Shown: positions 25,893-35,791, counted from the first letter of the stretch. The stretch: DNA of 64,000 bases from Dechloromonas sp. (GCA_011391255.1 JAABQV010000001.1:1-64000), one strand, 5' to 3'. A program made the numbers and translations. The notes: generated by a model not told the origin, from the sequence alone.

Positions 25893-28262
25893 TCATTCTG
25901 CAATTCTGTATCCCATCGCCCGGTATCCACGCTGGCGCTTATCCCACATCCGCAGCAGCGCCGGGTGACCGGCATCGACGAAATCGATGATGCGCACATC
26001 TGTCTTGGTGGCGTGCTCACGATGCAGACGGCCAGCGTATTGCTGAAGCGTCCCTTTCCACGACACAGGCATTGCCAGCACCAGGGTATCGAGCGGTGGA
26101 TGGTCGAAACCTTCACCGACCAGTTTCCCAGTCGCGAGCAGTACACGAGGTGCATCAGGGGGTAGCGCCTCAAGCTCGGTGATCAAAGTGGCACGCAGTT
26201 TTTTTGCCAACCGGCCATGCAAAACAGTCAGTGCTGAAACTTTGCCGTTCAGAGCAGCCGCGATGGAATCGAGATGCTCCGTTCGCTCCGTCAGCACAAG
26301 GACCTTTCGGCCTTGCTTGTACGCATTCTCGATCTCTGTCGCAATCGCGGCTGTCCGCACCAGATCACTGGCGAGGTGCCGAAAAACATCCTGAATGCCA
26401 GCCTCCTGAGCCAAATCAATCCGCGTGTGCAATGTGCAAGGCGTAACAGCCAGATCGTGCGGCGCACTCAATGGTTTTGCAGCGGTATGCCGTGTTGGTC
26501 CGCACTGCATGAAAATAATCGGCTGCCGACCATCGCGACGAATCGGCGTGGCGGTCAGGCCAAGCACATATTTCGCTTTGGTTTGCCTCAAGATCGCTTC
26601 AAATGACTCCGCACTCAAGTGATGGCATTCATCGACAATGACGTGGCCGTAATTTTCGACCAACGGGTTGATTTCACCCTGGCGCGATAACGATTGCATC
26701 ACGGCGATGTCGATTTTCCCTGTCGGCTTGGCTTTGCCACCACCAATGGTGCCGAGCACGCCCTTGCCGACGCCCAGAAATGACTGCAAACGTTCCTGCC
26801 ACTGTTTGAGCAGTTCCCGCCGGTGTACGAGCACCAGCGTGTTCACACCGCGCCGGGAAATCATCGCTGCGGCAGTAACCGTTTTGCCAAACGCAGTCGG
26901 TGCGCACAGGACACCTGAATCGTGATGCAGCATGGCGGCCACAGCGAACTCTTGATCCAGACGTAAGGTGCCGGCAAACGCGACGTCCAGCTGCGAACCT
27001 GCATATCGCTCGTCAATCAGCTCGTAGCCAATCGCGTTGTCACGAAGCAACTCCAGCGCGGCATCCAGGCAACCACGCGGAAGCGCGATGTGATTGGGAT
27101 AGTTTTCGGCACAGCCGATTACGCGCGGTTCATCCCACACCGAAAAACGCATCGCCTGCTTCTTGTAAAACTCCGGATTCTGGAAGGCTGCCAGACGAAT
27201 CAGGCGGTTCGCCAACGACTGCGGGAGTTGTGCCTTCTCGAAATAGATTAGGTTGGCCAGCGTCACCGTGAGCGACTTCGGCATTGCCCCGACCAGCTTC
27301 TTGCTGACGGATGCGGATCGTTTCCACGGTTCCTTTTGATCTTCCTCGTCGATGAAGGTCACATCGAGTGGGTGCGCGTTGCCCGTTGCTCGAAGAATGG
27401 TGGGCTCGATATCGTGCGCCGGCATTGGCAGGATGGCGGCCAAGAATCCCCACTGATCCCGGTAAGGCCGCAAGTCAGCATCGACGAACACACTGAATCC
27501 GTTCTCACGCGGAAACTTCTGCAGTGGCAACGCAATCAGATTGCCGAAACCGCCCTTGGGCATCGAGTCCTGATTGGGGAACAGCCGGTCGTAGGATTCG
27601 AGCTTCAGCTGGCGAGTGCGGGCGCAGGTGTGGCTGATGATGGCCGTACCAAGTCGGCGCGCATCCCGAGCAGACACACTGCCGGTGAAGAAAATCCATG
27701 CGTGCGCGCCGTTGCCGGAGCGCGATATTTCAAGGGCGACCGGCACACCCAACTCGTGACACGACTGGCAAAACGCCTTGGCATCTTCCCGCCATTCCGC
27801 CTCATCGAAATCAGCGGCGAGAAAATGACAGATGTCGTCAGCCAGCAGTGGATAGACGCCAATGGTGCGTTTGCCAGCAAGATGCTCGTAGATGACCTTA
27901 TCCGACAACGGAATCAGCAGACGGTTGCTGCACTCTCCACACTTGATCCGTGGCTTTTCGCAAACACCCTCCAGCCACTCATTGCCACAGGCCGGTGTGT
28001 AGCCAGATTTACCGGTGGTTTTACTTTCCCAGCGGATTGGGTAGACATCCGTGCGGCCGCGAAATAGCCGACGAAATAGCGCTATTTTTTCGGCGGTAGA
28101 AAAACGTGATGACTCTGGTTCAGAAACATGTGCCATAGGTTCGGGCGGCAAACGCCATTCGATGCCATGTGATTCCAAGAGTGAAATCAGGCGGGCGTTT
28201 TCTGCTTGTAACGCAGATTGGAAATCGCGTTCAGCCTGCAACTTCTTGCCCGACAAAGTCAT
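25893..28262 (-). CDS. TOTE-type archaeo-eukaryotic primase fused to SF2 helicase
   Basis: A 789-residue two-part protein. An N-terminal coiled coil and a cysteine cluster (ACGNEWLEGVCEKPRIKCGEC) precede an AEP-primase-like domain with the DxD pair (LAADFDE) and SRSGNGAHAWIFF. From about residue 430 comes an SF2 helicase: APTAFGKT, VDECHHLS, GLTATPIRRDG and QYAGRLHRE. This is the primase-plus-helicase protein of TOTE conflict systems, thought to be anti-element defence modules. Here it is the last gene of an operon with type I RM genes and a YgjP-like peptidase (12-base gap). Family call is secure; function in this setting is inferred. Confidence 0.85.
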   Translation of the reverse strand: MTLSGKKLQAERDFQSALQAENARLISLLESHGIEWRLPPEPMAHVSEPESSRFSTAEKIALFRRLFRGRTDVYPIRWESKTTGKSGYTPACGNEWLEGVCEKPRIKCGECSNRLLIPLSDKVIYEHLAGKRTIGVYPLLADDICHFLAADFDEAEWREDAKAFCQSCHELGVPVALEISRSGNGAHAWIFFTGSVSARDARRLGTAIISHTCARTRQLKLESYDRLFPNQDSMPKGGFGNLIALPLQKFPRENGFSVFVDADLRPYRDQWGFLAAILPMPAHDIEPTILRATGNAHPLDVTFIDEEDQKEPWKRSASVSKKLVGAMPKSLTVTLANLIYFEKAQLPQSLANRLIRLAAFQNPEFYKKQAMRFSVWDEPRVIGCAENYPNHIALPRGCLDAALELLRDNAIGYELIDERYAGSQLDVAFAGTLRLDQEFAVAAMLHHDSGVLCAPTAFGKTVTAAAMISRRGVNTLVLVHRRELLKQWQERLQSFLGVGKGVLGTIGGGKAKPTGKIDIAVMQSLSRQGEINPLVENYGHVIVDECHHLSAESFEAILRQTKAKYVLGLTATPIRRDGRQPIIFMQCGPTRHTAAKPLSAPHDLAVTPCTLHTRIDLAQEAGIQDVFRHLASDLVRTAAIATEIENAYKQGRKVLVLTERTEHLDSIAAALNGKVSALTVLHGRLAKKLRATLITELEALPPDAPRVLLATGKLVGEGFDHPPLDTLVLAMPVSWKGTLQQYAGRLHREHATKTDVRIIDFVDAGHPALLRMWDKRQRGYRAMGYRIAE

Positions 28263-28274
28263 GCGGCACGCACA

Positions 28275-29057
28275 TCACAACAAAGATCCCGAACCGCGCT
28301 GCGCCCACGCCGGCACCAATTTCCAAGCATCACGCATTTTTCCATGCAAGGCGTCGGAACCAGGCTCGAACTGGCGCAGATGCGCCCAGAATCGGCTGGA
28401 ATGATTACTTTCCAGCGTGTGACAAAGTTCGTGCGCAATGACATAGCGAACCAGTTCGCGAGGCAGGAACAGCAGTTTGCAGTTCAGGCTCACGCGACCG
28501 TGTGCAGTACAACTACCCCAGCGGGTTCGTTGATTTTTGACGGCCAAGTCGGTGTAGCAAAGTCCCGTCTGCTGGGCAACATTGCCCAACCAGGTTGATA
28601 AGGCAACTTTTGCATGACGCGCCAACCATCGTCGTAACGCCGCCTGGCAAGCCTCGACGTCTTCGATAGCGCCCGCCACCAGGATACGTCCCGGTTGATC
28701 GGTTCGAGCGCCGACCGTTTGGCTGCGTGTTGGCCTGTACTCGACACGCCAGGACTCGGCGAGTGCAGGCAGATCAAAAGCTTGAGGCCTAACCGGTAAG
28801 GCGTCGCTTACCAGATGGCGCACCGCGTCGAACTCGGACAAGCGTTCGGCGATCCAATCGGCCTTGCTGGCAACCAGTTGCATGACTCGGCCGCGCTCAA
28901 CCCCATTTGGAGCGATTACTACCAATCCGTCACGGGCACTGACTTTCAGGCGAAGCGAACGCGCTTTGGCGGAAGATCGAATCTCGAACTCTAGCCCCCG
29001 CCCATCCGGCAAGTCCAGATGGGCCTGCCCGGATGCATCAACCGCCGGTGTCGTCAC
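28275..29057 (-). CDS. YgjP-like (DUF45) metallopeptidase in the RM operon
   Basis: About 260 residues. The zinc site HELCHTLESNHSSRFW and the preceding TRWGSCTAHGRVSLNCKL block define the YgjP group, as in the peptidase at 11869-12588. A longer frame starts at 29138 inside hsdR. I prefer GTG 29057, because GAGGAA lies seven bases upstream and the protein then starts VTTPAVDASGQ. The start overlaps the hsdR stop by about 20 bases. YgjP-like peptidases are often found beside hsdR in type I loci, but their role is unknown. Confidence 0.82.
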   Translation of the reverse strand: MTTPAVDASGQAHLDLPDGRGLEFEIRSSAKARSLRLKVSARDGLVVIAPNGVERGRVMQLVASKADWIAERLSEFDAVRHLVSDALPVRPQAFDLPALAESWRVEYRPTRSQTVGARTDQPGRILVAGAIEDVEACQAALRRWLARHAKVALSTWLGNVAQQTGLCYTDLAVKNQRTRWGSCTAHGRVSLNCKLLFLPRELVRYVIAHELCHTLESNHSSRFWAHLRQFEPGSDALHGKMRDAWKLVPAWAQRGSGSLL

Positions 29058-32000
29058 TGCGCGGTTCCTCTGGCTGGGGTTTGTAATGCTTGCGCTTGAG
29101 CGTCTGCACCAAGGTCCCGATGAATCCCATCGCATCATCTGCCAACAAGCCGGCGGAAGAGAACTGGGTCGCGACCATGAACAACAATGCCCGCGATAGC
29201 TCAGGATCTGCCGTACTGCTGCTCCACCACCCAGGGAAACAATGCTTGTCGGCTTCCGCTAGGGTGGCTGCTGCGATCTCGGCGGCCAGTACTTCAGCGA
29301 TGGCGGCATTACGTGCTTTGACCTTCAGCGCCAGTTGCTGAGCGATGGGGCGGTTGGCCTCATCCACCGCCGCACGTACGGCTTCTGTCAGTTTCTCCAG
29401 TTCCTCGATCAGCACAATGCCGGCCAAGGTGCCTGCACGTTTCTCGTCAATCAGGCGCTGCAATTTTTCTGACAGCGAGCGGAAGTTTTCATCCTGATCC
29501 ATCCGAATACGCAACTCGGCGGAAAGCATGGCCTCGATGTCGAGCGCTTTCGCATCCGGATTTTTGTCCTTCAATTTGGTGAGAAAGTGCTCGTCCAGCA
29601 CGTAGGTCGGGAACTCCGTTTCAAGCGCATCGACATCAATGTGTTCGCGGATCAGTTCTCGGGTGCGCGCCGCATCTTCTTCAGTCGCCTCGATGCTCTT
29701 GCTGGCGTCCGGGTAGAACTTCTTCCGGTACAGCATGTAGAGCTTGGTCAGCCAAGCGTACGGACGGACAAAATCACGCAACTGCTCATCGGGCTGCAGC
29801 GCTTCATAAAGCACGCGCAAATTGCGGTAGCCGGTATCGAACTGTTTTTCGGCCACATCCACGTCGCGCAGGATTTTCATGGCCGCGATGAAGGCATCAT
29901 GAGATCCGTCTCGGGGTACGGTGGCCTCCGGAAACAAATCCCACACCTGCTGGAAAGTCTTGCGGAAATGCTCACGGATGGTGTCGAACGGAAACGCCAC
30001 ATCACCCAGTTCTTCGGGCTTGTAATTCAACGCCTCGTTCAGGTGATCGAAGATGCCGTAGTAATCCAGAACCAGTCCGTGACCCTTCAGTTCGTTATAG
30101 GGTCGGTTCACCCGCGCGATGGTTTGCAGCAGTGAGTGATTCAGCAACTTCTTGTCGAGATACAGCGCTTGCAGGATGGGCGCATCAAAACCAGTGAGCA
30201 GCATGTCGCAGACGACCAGCACCTCGACTTTGCGGTACAGTTTGTCCCGATGCTCCTCCAGTTCCGACCGCGCCGGAATCAGGAACTCATTCAGCAGTTT
30301 TTTCCGCTTCGCCTCGCCCAGGTACAAGGCCTGAACGTCTTCGGGGTCGTTTTGCGGTGCCTCGGAGATCACGGCCATTACCGATTCATCGCCCAGACGT
30401 TCGCGCAGCGCTTTGGCATATAGCTTGACCGCCTGCTTGTCCTTGCACACCAGCATGCCCTTGAAGCCATTGGGGCGGACATGCTCGCCAAAGTGCGAAA
30501 CCACGTCATCGGCAATCTGGGCGATACGCGTAGGGTGGAACAACAGGGCATCCAGCCGGGCACTGTCCGTAGTCAGCCGGTTCTGTTCATCCTCCGGCAG
30601 ATGACCGAATTCGCGTTTGAACGCCAGATCCAGCTTGGTGCCATGCAATTGCCAATCGGTCACCCGTGGCTGCCAGTGGATCGGTTTCACCACGCCATCG
30701 CGCAGCGCGTCAGTCACCGTATACGGACGGCCCATATAGCGCTCGATCTTGCCATCGTCCTTCACGTAACCCCAGGCCTTGGGCGTGTTGTGGTCGTCAT
30801 TCTCGATGGGCGTGCCGGTAAAGCCGAACATCGACGCGCCTTCGACAGCCGAGCGCATGTAGGTACCCAGATCCCGTTCTTGCGAGCGATGCGCCTCGTC
30901 GGCCATCACGATCACGTTGGTGCGCTGCTTGGTGACCTGCTTCGGCATACCCTCGAAGAGGTGCACCGTGGTCAAAATCACGCCGCGATAGTCGCCGGTA
31001 AGTTTTTCCTCCAGATCGCGCTTGCTGGCGGCCACGTGCACGTTGTCGGTGCCGGTGGAATTCAATTCGCGATCCATCTGGTCGCCCAGTTGCTCCCGAT
31101 CCACCAGCAGAATCACAGTCGGCTGTTTCAGAGTGGGGTCTTCCCACAAGCTGCGGGCGGCGTAGATCATGGTCAGCGTCTTGCCCGAGCCCTGCGTGTG
31201 CCAGATCAGGCCACGTCGCTTTTCGGCCGGCAGGGTCAGGTCGGTGGCGCGATTCAGGATGTCCTTCACCGCCAGATACTGCTGGTAGCGCACTACCACC
31301 TTCTCGGTCTTGCCATCCTTGGTGACGAAGACAATGAAGTGGCGAATGAAGTCGAGCAGATTGCTGCGGTCGAACAGCCCATACAGCGAGACCTTCATCT
31401 CGTCATACTCGTCGATCTCGTGCGGCCACGGGTCGCGCCATTGCAGCCAGAACTGCAAGCGCCGTCCCGGCACGCCATACATCATCCGGGTTTCATTGAC
31501 ACCGACGCCGTAGGCATTGGTGTAGAAAAGCTGATCGATCTCCTCGGCGTACATGCCGAGCTGCTTGGCCCCCTCGCGCCAATCGGGCTTGCTGCGACTG
31601 GCGGTCTTGGCCTCAATGACGATGATGGGAATACCGTTAATCAGCAGCACAATATCCGGCCGGCGCGGCGAACGGCCCTCCACCGGAAACTGGTTGGTCA
31701 CCCACCAGTCGTTGGCATTCAGATTTTCGTAGTCGATCAACCGTATGTCCTGCGCGTTCTCGGCGGCATCGAATTTGTAATTGACGCCGCTCTTCAGCCA
31801 GGCCAGCCACTGCTGGTTGTCGCGGCAGCCGCGCAACTTGGTGATGATGGCGTCGACGCGGGCCTCATCAGTCAGCACGGCGGGATTCAAGGCCTTCAAC
31901 TTTTCGCGCAGCAAGGGCAGCAACAAGACTTCGCGCTCGTCAGGCCGGTAGGCGTTCAATTGCGCACGCGAACGCCAGGTCCAGCCCAGTTTGGCCGCCC

Positions 32001-32094
32001 TGAGATGTTCGATGATCTCCCGCTCGACCGTGGTTTCCTCGTTGAACAGCGTGCGTACCGTGTAGGACGCCGGCGCTTCCATCATTTCAGGCAT
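29038..32094 (-). CDS. hsdR: Type I restriction endonuclease, R subunit (second locus)
   Basis: A 1018-residue HsdR of the large class. The N-terminal nuclease shows RPDIVLLINGIPIIVIEAKTA (PD...ExK). Motor motifs are HTQGSGKTLTM (Walker A), ADEAHRSQ (Walker B) and GFTGTPIE (motif III). A long helical C-terminus binds the M/S core. It differs strongly in length and motifs from the HsdR at 5076-7631, so the window holds two unrelated type I systems. It overlaps hsdS by 8 bases and the peptidase gene by 20. Confidence 0.95.
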   Translation of the reverse strand: MPEMMEAPASYTVRTLFNEETTVEREIIEHLRAAKLGWTWRSRAQLNAYRPDEREVLLLPLLREKLKALNPAVLTDEARVDAIITKLRGCRDNQQWLAWLKSGVNYKFDAAENAQDIRLIDYENLNANDWWVTNQFPVEGRSPRRPDIVLLINGIPIIVIEAKTASRSKPDWREGAKQLGMYAEEIDQLFYTNAYGVGVNETRMMYGVPGRRLQFWLQWRDPWPHEIDEYDEMKVSLYGLFDRSNLLDFIRHFIVFVTKDGKTEKVVVRYQQYLAVKDILNRATDLTLPAEKRRGLIWHTQGSGKTLTMIYAARSLWEDPTLKQPTVILLVDREQLGDQMDRELNSTGTDNVHVAASKRDLEEKLTGDYRGVILTTVHLFEGMPKQVTKQRTNVIVMADEAHRSQERDLGTYMRSAVEGASMFGFTGTPIENDDHNTPKAWGYVKDDGKIERYMGRPYTVTDALRDGVVKPIHWQPRVTDWQLHGTKLDLAFKREFGHLPEDEQNRLTTDSARLDALLFHPTRIAQIADDVVSHFGEHVRPNGFKGMLVCKDKQAVKLYAKALRERLGDESVMAVISEAPQNDPEDVQALYLGEAKRKKLLNEFLIPARSELEEHRDKLYRKVEVLVVCDMLLTGFDAPILQALYLDKKLLNHSLLQTIARVNRPYNELKGHGLVLDYYGIFDHLNEALNYKPEELGDVAFPFDTIREHFRKTFQQVWDLFPEATVPRDGSHDAFIAAMKILRDVDVAEKQFDTGYRNLRVLYEALQPDEQLRDFVRPYAWLTKLYMLYRKKFYPDASKSIEATEEDAARTRELIREHIDVDALETEFPTYVLDEHFLTKLKDKNPDAKALDIEAMLSAELRIRMDQDENFRSLSEKLQRLIDEKRAGTLAGIVLIEELEKLTEAVRAAVDEANRPIAQQLALKVKARNAAIAEVLAAEIAAATLAEADKHCFPGWWSSSTADPELSRALLFMVATQFSSAGLLADDAMGFIGTLVQTLKRKHYKPQPEEPRSDDTGG

Positions 32095-33379
32095 GGATAA
32101 TTCCTTCCGGGATGCGGATTTTGCCGGTGAGCAGGTTTTGGAGGAGGGAGCACTTCATGCGCTGTAGTGATTCGATACGCTGATCGACGGCACGAATCGC
32201 AGCATCAGCGGCTTTTAACGGCTTTACGATCTCAATCTGCTCGTCATGGTCGGGCATCGCTATCGGAAGACTTTTTAACAGAAAGCCACTTAGATTGTCT
32301 TGATTGGAGCCAGCCGCCCACGCCCGGACTCGCTGATAGTTACGCTCAAACCAATAGTAAATGAATTCGTTCTCTACGCCTTCATGCCCATTGAAGGAAG
32401 CGACGGCCTGATTGGTTGACGCTTCAACGCCTAAAAGTGCAACTCGGCCTCTGGTAACCCCTGCCCCATACATCGCAATCAATAGAGTACCGATTGGCAA
32501 GACTCCGCAGGTTGTTTGATTGGCGCCTTCATCGCTCAGATGCTCTTCCGTCTCCGTGATCGTGCTGTAATTAACCTCTCCGGACTTGACCCAAGGGATA
32601 GCCCCCTCGTAGTAGGAGACAGTCTCACGATCAGGCGTTCCTCCCGCACTCCAAACTCCACACTTCTTGAGCTTCGTGAGCTTCCAGTCTGCCGGATAGG
32701 TTAGCTGCTTCGTTTCAACGATTTCCGAATGTTGTCCCGGTAGCCCACGTTCAAGAAGCCCGCACAAAAGCGACCGCTTAATCTCCCGCGTCGCATCCAG
32801 TTCGGCGCGCGCCGTATTGATGGCGGCGTCTACCAGTTTGAGGGCGGCAGCGATGCGCCGCTGCTCTTCAATTTCCGGCCACGGCAATAGAAGCCTCTGA
32901 TAATCACGCCAGTTGAGATTGCGCATCTGGGTGGACTGTTGTTGAACGCGTTCGATGATGCCGGTGCGCTGTAACTCGAATAGTGCCCAACCGAGAAACG
33001 TCGCATCGACTTTATCCGGGTCGGGCCTCAATACCTGAACGAAGTTTGAGACCGTAGCGCCGGGCATCTCCTGGTCAATAAACCCGATGCGACCCACCGG
33101 CTGGTCAGGGCCGCCACCAGAACGCTCAACCAGCAGATCGCCCTTCTTCAGGCCGAACTGCTCTGCTTTTTCCTGCGGAAAATAGCGCGTGGCGACATCG
33201 CCCATGTTGATCTGACCGTCGTTGGTGAAATTCGTCGAGCGCATCACCGATACGGCCGTTTCTCCATCGTCATCACCCCAATCACCGGCAAACTGTTCGG
33301 TGATCAGTGCTTTGATTGGCTTGGCTTGCCAATCCGCCGGGATATCACCAAGGATGGTTTTGAAACGATGGGTCAGCAT
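32087..33379 (-). CDS. hsdS: Type I restriction-modification specificity subunit
   Basis: A 430-residue HsdS with two target-recognition domains, each ended by a conserved helical spacer. The first runs from FKTILGDIPADWQ to PEIEEQRRIAAALKLVDAAI. The second runs from ADWKLTKLKKCG to MPDHDEQIEIVKPLKAADAAI. The second has the usual IPWVKSGEVNY and LLIAMYGAG blocks. The DNA target cannot be read by eye. The start overlaps the hsdM stop (ATGA). Confidence 0.93.
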   Translation of the reverse strand: MLTHRFKTILGDIPADWQAKPIKALITEQFAGDWGDDDGETAVSVMRSTNFTNDGQINMGDVATRYFPQEKAEQFGLKKGDLLVERSGGGPDQPVGRIGFIDQEMPGATVSNFVQVLRPDPDKVDATFLGWALFELQRTGIIERVQQQSTQMRNLNWRDYQRLLLPWPEIEEQRRIAAALKLVDAAINTARAELDATREIKRSLLCGLLERGLPGQHSEIVETKQLTYPADWKLTKLKKCGVWSAGGTPDRETVSYYEGAIPWVKSGEVNYSTITETEEHLSDEGANQTTCGVLPIGTLLIAMYGAGVTRGRVALLGVEASTNQAVASFNGHEGVENEFIYYWFERNYQRVRAWAAGSNQDNLSGFLLKSLPIAMPDHDEQIEIVKPLKAADAAIRAVDQRIESLQRMKCSLLQNLLTGKIRIPEGIIHA

Positions 33380-35586
33380 CAGGCGCTTCCCTCGTTGACT
33401 CCAGGGGTGCTGATCTTCGCGAGCAGCGATTGCAGAGCATTCTGGGTCGTCAGCGCTGCGGTGGTGGCCGTCGTCAGTTGTGTCGTGGCTTGTGTGAGCG
33501 GCAACACATTTTCCGGCACAAACGTATCGACGTAGCGCGGCAGGTTGAGATTAAACTCGTTTTCCTCGATCTCGGCCCGGTCGACCACGGTGAAGTAACG
33601 GCGCGCCTCATCCTCGCTTGCACAGATGCGTTGCAGATCGGCGGCAGCATCAACCAGGTGGGCAATTTCACGCTCTGCGGCGAGTTTCACTTCCTGCTCA
33701 CGGCTATCGCGCTCTTCCTGGAGCTTGCCCAACTCCTTGACGGCCTTGGTGACCTGTTTGTGTCGTGCCTTGATGGCGTCGATCAGTTTCTTTCGCGCCA
33801 CATCAAACCGGGTCTTCGGCGTTGCGAGTGAGGCCTTCAGTGCTGCCTTGTCGCTGCGCCCGGCGGCGACAATCTGGTTTTCAATGCGCTCGACATCGGC
33901 CTGCAGAGGCGCCAAGGGATGGAAGTACAGATGTTCCGGCGAGATGGCGTCCTTGACCGACTGCACCTTCAGGTCCAGCGCATCCAGCGTTGCCAGTTCC
34001 TCCTCCAGACGCTGCAAGGGTTCGAGCACGGGGCCGTAGGCATCCTCGATGTCGGTCATCCGCGCATCACGCAGTTCCTCAACCTCGCGGACCAAATGGA
34101 TTTCCTGCTCGTCGATCAGGCAGCGGGCGGCTTCCAGATCGCCAAACGCCCGCCAGGGCACGAGAATGCGCATCAGGTCAGATGGGCGCAGCAGGTTCTG
34201 CGGGTTGCCTTTCTGGAAATGGCGCGAGGCCCAGATCATCAGGATCTTGTCCTTGCGCGCTGCCGGCTTGGCCCGGTTGAGCAGCACCAGACAGCCCGGT
34301 ACGTTGTTGCCGTAGAAGAGCTTGCCGGGCAGGACGACGATGGCTTCGATCAAGTCGGCCTCGATGAAGCCGCGCCGGATAACGTATTCGGCATCGGCCT
34401 TCTGGTTCTGGCCGTCTTCTGCTTCGGTTTGCTCGGGCTGGCCGCGAAACAGCACGCCCTGCGACATCACGACCATGCCCTGGCCACCGACGCCGGCGCT
34501 GTTATGTTCACTCGGATCGGCATCCTTCAAGGATTTGGCGATCTGCTGTAGCCATGCCCAGTCGCCATTGCTGGCCGGTGGCATGCCGTAGGACAGGCGG
34601 CCGAACTTGTCACCGGCGACCACGGTATCGTGCCCCCAGTCCTCCAGCGAGAAGGGCGGATTCATCAGGATGCGGTCGAACTGCTTGAGTCGGTTTTCGG
34701 CAGTGAGGTGGCGCGGGTCGCGCAGGCTGTCGCCCTGCTTGTGCTCCCACACCGGGATGCCGTGCAGGATCATGTTGATGCGCGAGATGTTGTAGGTGGT
34801 GACGTTGGATTCCTGCCCGTGCAACTGGAGCTGACGCACATCGCCACCGTGTTTCTTGACGTGGCGGATGCACTGCAAGAGGAGACCACCGGAACCGGCC
34901 GCCCAGTCACAGACCGACATGCCGGCTTGCGGCTGCAAAATCTCGGCCATCAGGAAACCCACCTCGGCCGGGGTGTAGAACTCGCCGCTGGACTTGCCGG
35001 CCTTGCTGGCGAAGTTGCGGATCAGGTATTCGTAGGCGTTGCCGAACAGGTCGTCAGAAACATGGGCGCGGTCGAACGCCTGGCTTCCGAAGTGGTTGAT
35101 CAGGTTGACCAGCTTGTCGCGCGGCAGCTCATCCTGTTTGTTGAAGTCGATCTTGCCGGTGAGGATGCCGTCGAAGTTGTTCTGCCGGTGCGCATTGGCG
35201 CGTTCGATGGCGAGCATCGCGTCGTTGAGTGCTTGGCCCAGTTGGCCTTTTGCTGTGCGGGCAACGGCTTTCCATTCGGAAGCTTCCGGTACGATGAAGT
35301 GGTGGTTTTGCGGATCACGCGCCAGCAACAACGCTTGCTCCTTTGGCATGCCTGCCGTCGTGAGGGTTGCAGCCTGCGTGCGCACTTCTTCATCGAAGCA
35401 GTCGCTGATGCGCTTGTAGAAAAGCAGCGCGAACACGTAGCCACGAAATTCGGAATGATCGGCGTTACCGCGCAGGATGTTGGCAGCGTGGTCGAGGTAG
35501 CTTTCGAGCTCACCCTGCGTCATGCGCCGGGTCGGGCGGATGACAATGGGCGATTCAAGTGTGCAGAGGAGTTCGTCGAGGTTCAT
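33379..35586 (-). CDS. hsdM: Type I restriction-modification methyltransferase subunit
   Basis: About 735 residues. The SAM-binding CDWAAGSGGLLLQ and catalytic NPPFSLEDWGHD motifs mark an N6-adenine methyltransferase. The C-terminal ~230 residues are unusually long and rich in charged heptads, consistent with an extended coiled coil. The longest frame begins at 35682, but the first 32 residues are cysteine/histidine-rich and unlike HsdM; ATG 35586 (MNLDELLCTLES) is preferred. It is the first gene of the hsdM-hsdS-hsdR-peptidase-TOTE operon. Confidence 0.93.
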   Translation of the reverse strand: MNLDELLCTLESPIVIRPTRRMTQGELESYLDHAANILRGNADHSEFRGYVFALLFYKRISDCFDEEVRTQAATLTTAGMPKEQALLLARDPQNHHFIVPEASEWKAVARTAKGQLGQALNDAMLAIERANAHRQNNFDGILTGKIDFNKQDELPRDKLVNLINHFGSQAFDRAHVSDDLFGNAYEYLIRNFASKAGKSSGEFYTPAEVGFLMAEILQPQAGMSVCDWAAGSGGLLLQCIRHVKKHGGDVRQLQLHGQESNVTTYNISRINMILHGIPVWEHKQGDSLRDPRHLTAENRLKQFDRILMNPPFSLEDWGHDTVVAGDKFGRLSYGMPPASNGDWAWLQQIAKSLKDADPSEHNSAGVGGQGMVVMSQGVLFRGQPEQTEAEDGQNQKADAEYVIRRGFIEADLIEAIVVLPGKLFYGNNVPGCLVLLNRAKPAARKDKILMIWASRHFQKGNPQNLLRPSDLMRILVPWRAFGDLEAARCLIDEQEIHLVREVEELRDARMTDIEDAYGPVLEPLQRLEEELATLDALDLKVQSVKDAISPEHLYFHPLAPLQADVERIENQIVAAGRSDKAALKASLATPKTRFDVARKKLIDAIKARHKQVTKAVKELGKLQEERDSREQEVKLAAEREIAHLVDAAADLQRICASEDEARRYFTVVDRAEIEENEFNLNLPRYVDTFVPENVLPLTQATTQLTTATTAALTTQNALQSLLAKISTPGVNEGSA

Positions 35587-35663
35587 AGGTTTCTCATTTT
35601 TGGCGCTAGCGTGACAGGCAGGGCCGTTGTTGTGCCACGGGCAGCCTGGCCAGACTGCATGAC

Positions 35664-35691
35664 TTGACAAGGGTTGCACCAAGGGTAGAAT
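35664..35691 (+). promoter_or_regulatory. Sigma70 promoter of a predicted small RNA
   Basis: A perfect TTGACA (35664-35669) and TAGAAT (35686-35691) with a 16-base spacer point away from hsdM, on the strand opposite to all genes on both sides. No plus-strand coding sequence follows it. Confidence 0.65.
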
Positions 35692-35697
35692 TGCACG

Positions 35698-35781
35698 TTG
35701 AGTTCACTGCCTATCGGCTTTGAACCAATCGAGGTCTCGGCCGCTGAACCCGCGTAGCGAATCAGCGGCCTTTGTTTTTTT
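35698..35781 (+). ncRNA. Predicted ~84-nt small RNA upstream of hsdM
   Basis: The RNA would start about seven bases after the -10 at 35691 and end in a strong intrinsic terminator: GGCCGCTGA/TCAGCGGCC (35739-35747 with 35762-35770), then TTTGTTTTTTT. It carries no credible reading frame. It lies in the gap between the hsdM start and the end of the convergent small nuclease-like gene, transcribed opposite to both. Promoter and terminator are seen; that the RNA is made, and any role in controlling the RM operon, is inference. Confidence 0.6.
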
Positions 35782-35791
35782 CGGGTCGCTA

